From positions 124,001 through 188,000 of the forward strand of contig NZ_VJZZ01000001.1 of the NCBI RefSeq assembly GCF_009659535.1: a stretch of DNA of 64,000 nucleotides, read 5' to 3'. The notes beneath the pieces are model-generated. The model saw nothing but the letters and a program-made list of their open reading frames with translations, ran no database searches and had not been told where the DNA came from. Every line of letters begins with the position of its first letter. Within the stretch, counting starts at the first letter, position 1. The DNA comes from Aggregicoccus sp. 17bor-14. Its GTDB lineage: Bacteria; Myxococcota; Myxococcia; Myxococcales; Myxococcaceae. Below are positions 63,041 through 64,000 of the stretch, piece by piece. The position numbers were made by a program, and so were the translations under genes.

Positions 63041-64000
63041 CTACACCGTTTCTCCCGCGGCGTCCCCGCGGATTTCCCCGCTGCGCTGCAGCGCGCGGCG
63101 GGTGAGCACCGGGCCCACCAGCTCGTGCGCCGTCACCATGGCCACGATGAGCACCTCCACCGCGGCGCCGAACTCCGGGAAGGTGCGCGCGATGAGCGAG
63201 GCCAGGCCGAAGGTGACGCCCGCCTGCGAGATGAGCCCCAGCCACAGGTAGCTGCGCAGCCGCGGGTCCTCCCGCGGCGCGAAGCGGCGGCAGCTCACGA
63301 AGATGGTGAGCGCGCGCACGCCCACGAGCAGCAGCGCTGCCGGCCCCACCTCGCGCAGGGTGTTCAGGTGCAGGCCCGCCCCGGCCGCCGCGAAGAAGAG
63401 CGCGAACACCGGGAGGCTCGCGCGCTGGATGGCCTGGTGCAGTCGCTCACCCGAGCGCTCGTCGAGGTTCGCGATGAGCGCGCCGGCCGAGAGCGCCACG
63501 AGCAGCGGGGACAGGTGCAGGTGCGCGCCGGCCTCCGCGGACGCGAAGCCCAGCCCCACGATGAACAGCGGCAGCTCCGCCTTCACCCGGCGCATGTAGA
63601 GCAGCAGCACCAGCGCGAGCAGCGCCCCCAGCCCCACGGAGCCGAACAGCTCCCACCCCACCCCGCCCAGCAGGCCCACCACGTCGAAGCCCGCGCCGAA
63701 GCTCGCCCGCGCGAGGCCCGCCGCCACCGCGAAGGCCACCATCACGAAGAGGTCTCCGATGATGACCAGCGCCATCAGGAACTCGGTGAAGGTGCCGCGC
63801 GCCTGCGTCTCCTGGACGATCGCGATGGTGACCGTGGGCGAGAAGGACACCACGACGGTGGCCGTCAGCGCGCTCACCGCGAGCGCCTGCGGCAGGGTGA
63901 GCACCGCGAGGAAGGGCAGCAGGGGCCTGAGCAGGAAGAGCGCGATGCCCGTGCTGATGAAGGTGAGCCCGCACACCGAGGCGCAGAGCACGGAGACGCG
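63041..64000 (-). CDS. Cation:proton antiporter (CPA2/KefB-NhaS type), N-terminus beyond window edge
   Basis: 320 codons up to the window edge, with the frame open to 64000, so the N-terminal part is missing. At least nine membrane segments are visible. Family features include PQALAVSALTATVVVSFSPT (the re-entrant crossing helix), IGDLFVMVAFAVAAGLARAS with a membrane-embedded Asp, GFASAEAGAHLHLSPLLVAL and LFFAAAGAGLHLNTLREVGP. It should exchange Na+ or K+ for H+ across the inner membrane. No TrkA-N (RCK) domain follows the transporter part at the C-terminus. It overlaps nothing; the YciO-like gene starts 10 bases downstream. Confidence 0.88.
   Translation of the reverse strand, partial: RVSVLCASVCGLTFISTGIALFLLRPLLPFLAVLTLPQALAVSALTATVVVSFSPTVTIAIVQETQARGTFTEFLMALVIIGDLFVMVAFAVAAGLARASFGAGFDVVGLLGGVGWELFGSVGLGALLALVLLLYMRRVKAELPLFIVGLGFASAEAGAHLHLSPLLVALSAGALIANLDERSGERLHQAIQRASLPVFALFFAAAGAGLHLNTLREVGPAALLLVGVRALTIFVSCRRFAPREDPRLRSYLWLGLISQAGVTFGLASLIARTFPEFGAAVEVLIVAMVTAHELVGPVLTRRALQRSGEIRGDAAGETV

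Overview
The window is high-GC (clearly above 65% by eye), gene-dense chromosomal DNA from a myxobacterium, most likely family Myxococcaceae. The evidence is the combination of Myxococcus-type PilZ domains, an AgmX/PglI-type C-terminal tail protein, a DUF4388 (PATAN) protein, DnaK-like paralogues, many lipoproteins of unknown function, a HEAT-repeat lipoprotein, and almost total G/C third-position codon use. I see no rRNA, tRNA, CRISPR array, transposase or prophage. The content is mostly core chromosome, with a small accessory patch at about 12.6-16.5 kb.

Layout. 1-9 kb, plus strand: the end of an acyl-CoA carboxylase beta subunit, an acyl-CoA dehydrogenase, a hypothetical gene, the MeaB/ArgK GTPase, RNase III, two cyclophilins (one exported, one cytosolic), then Era and Der. 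9.2-12.6 kb: a second plus-strand operon with a YfgM-like TPR membrane protein, a BamB-like beta-propeller lipoprotein, a Nudix hydrolase and a YprB-type RNase H-fold protein. 12.6-16.5 kb: short single genes (DUF5996 protein, lipoproteins including one with two secretin N0/STN domains, a YgiD-like dioxygenase). 16.7-24.3 kb: an S46 dipeptidyl-peptidase, GuaA, a lipoprotein, a PilZ-Hsp70 fusion and a DedA protein. 24.5-30.2 kb, minus strand: a cNMP-domain protein, MiaB, a VWA/CoxE protein with a partner, a TrmA/RumA-type RNA methyltransferase and a PilZ protein. 30.2-41 kb, minus strand: C4 acyl-CoA metabolism (CoA-transferase A and B, thiolase, two acyl-CoA dehydrogenases, enoyl-CoA hydratase, 3-hydroxybutyryl-CoA dehydrogenase), interrupted by ribosomal protein S1. 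41-47.8 kb, minus strand: Mrp/ApbC, small membrane proteins and lipoproteins, a zinc-ribbon protein, SppA and RtcA. 47.8-55 kb: an ion-transporter-superfamily permease, then a signalling-flavoured cluster (MshEN protein, TPR plus double cyclic-nucleotide-binding protein, HEAT lipoprotein). 55-61.4 kb: RluB with a very long RGG/FGG-repeat tail, ScpB, ScpA, TrpS and a DUF4388 protein. 61.5-64 kb: XerD, a YciO/Sua5-family protein and the 3' part of a CPA2-type antiporter.

How the genes work together. Thiolase, CoA-transferase, hydroxybutyryl-CoA dehydrogenase, crotonase and short-chain acyl-CoA dehydrogenases together cover acetoacetate/butyrate interconversion. The acyl-CoA carboxylase and MeaB point to a propionyl/methylmalonyl or branched-chain amino acid branch nearby. 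RNase III, Era, Der, RluB, MiaB, the RNA methyltransferase, S1 and TrpS form a scattered ribosome/RNA-maturation set. YfgM, BamB, cyclophilin and SppA concern envelope protein biogenesis.

Regulatory sequence. Six intergenic sites carry TTGAC-type -35 boxes 17 or 18 bases from a plausible -10. The guaA and miaB upstream regions share a different, nearly identical -35/-10 arrangement. Many operon ends carry perfect GC-rich hairpins without a U-tract. I found no convincing complete novel system. The most unusual items are the PilZ-Hsp70 fusion, the RluB low-complexity tail, the tandem STN lipoprotein, the MshEN/CNBD/HEAT cluster, and a mobile REP-like sequence that supplies the C-terminus of RtcA.
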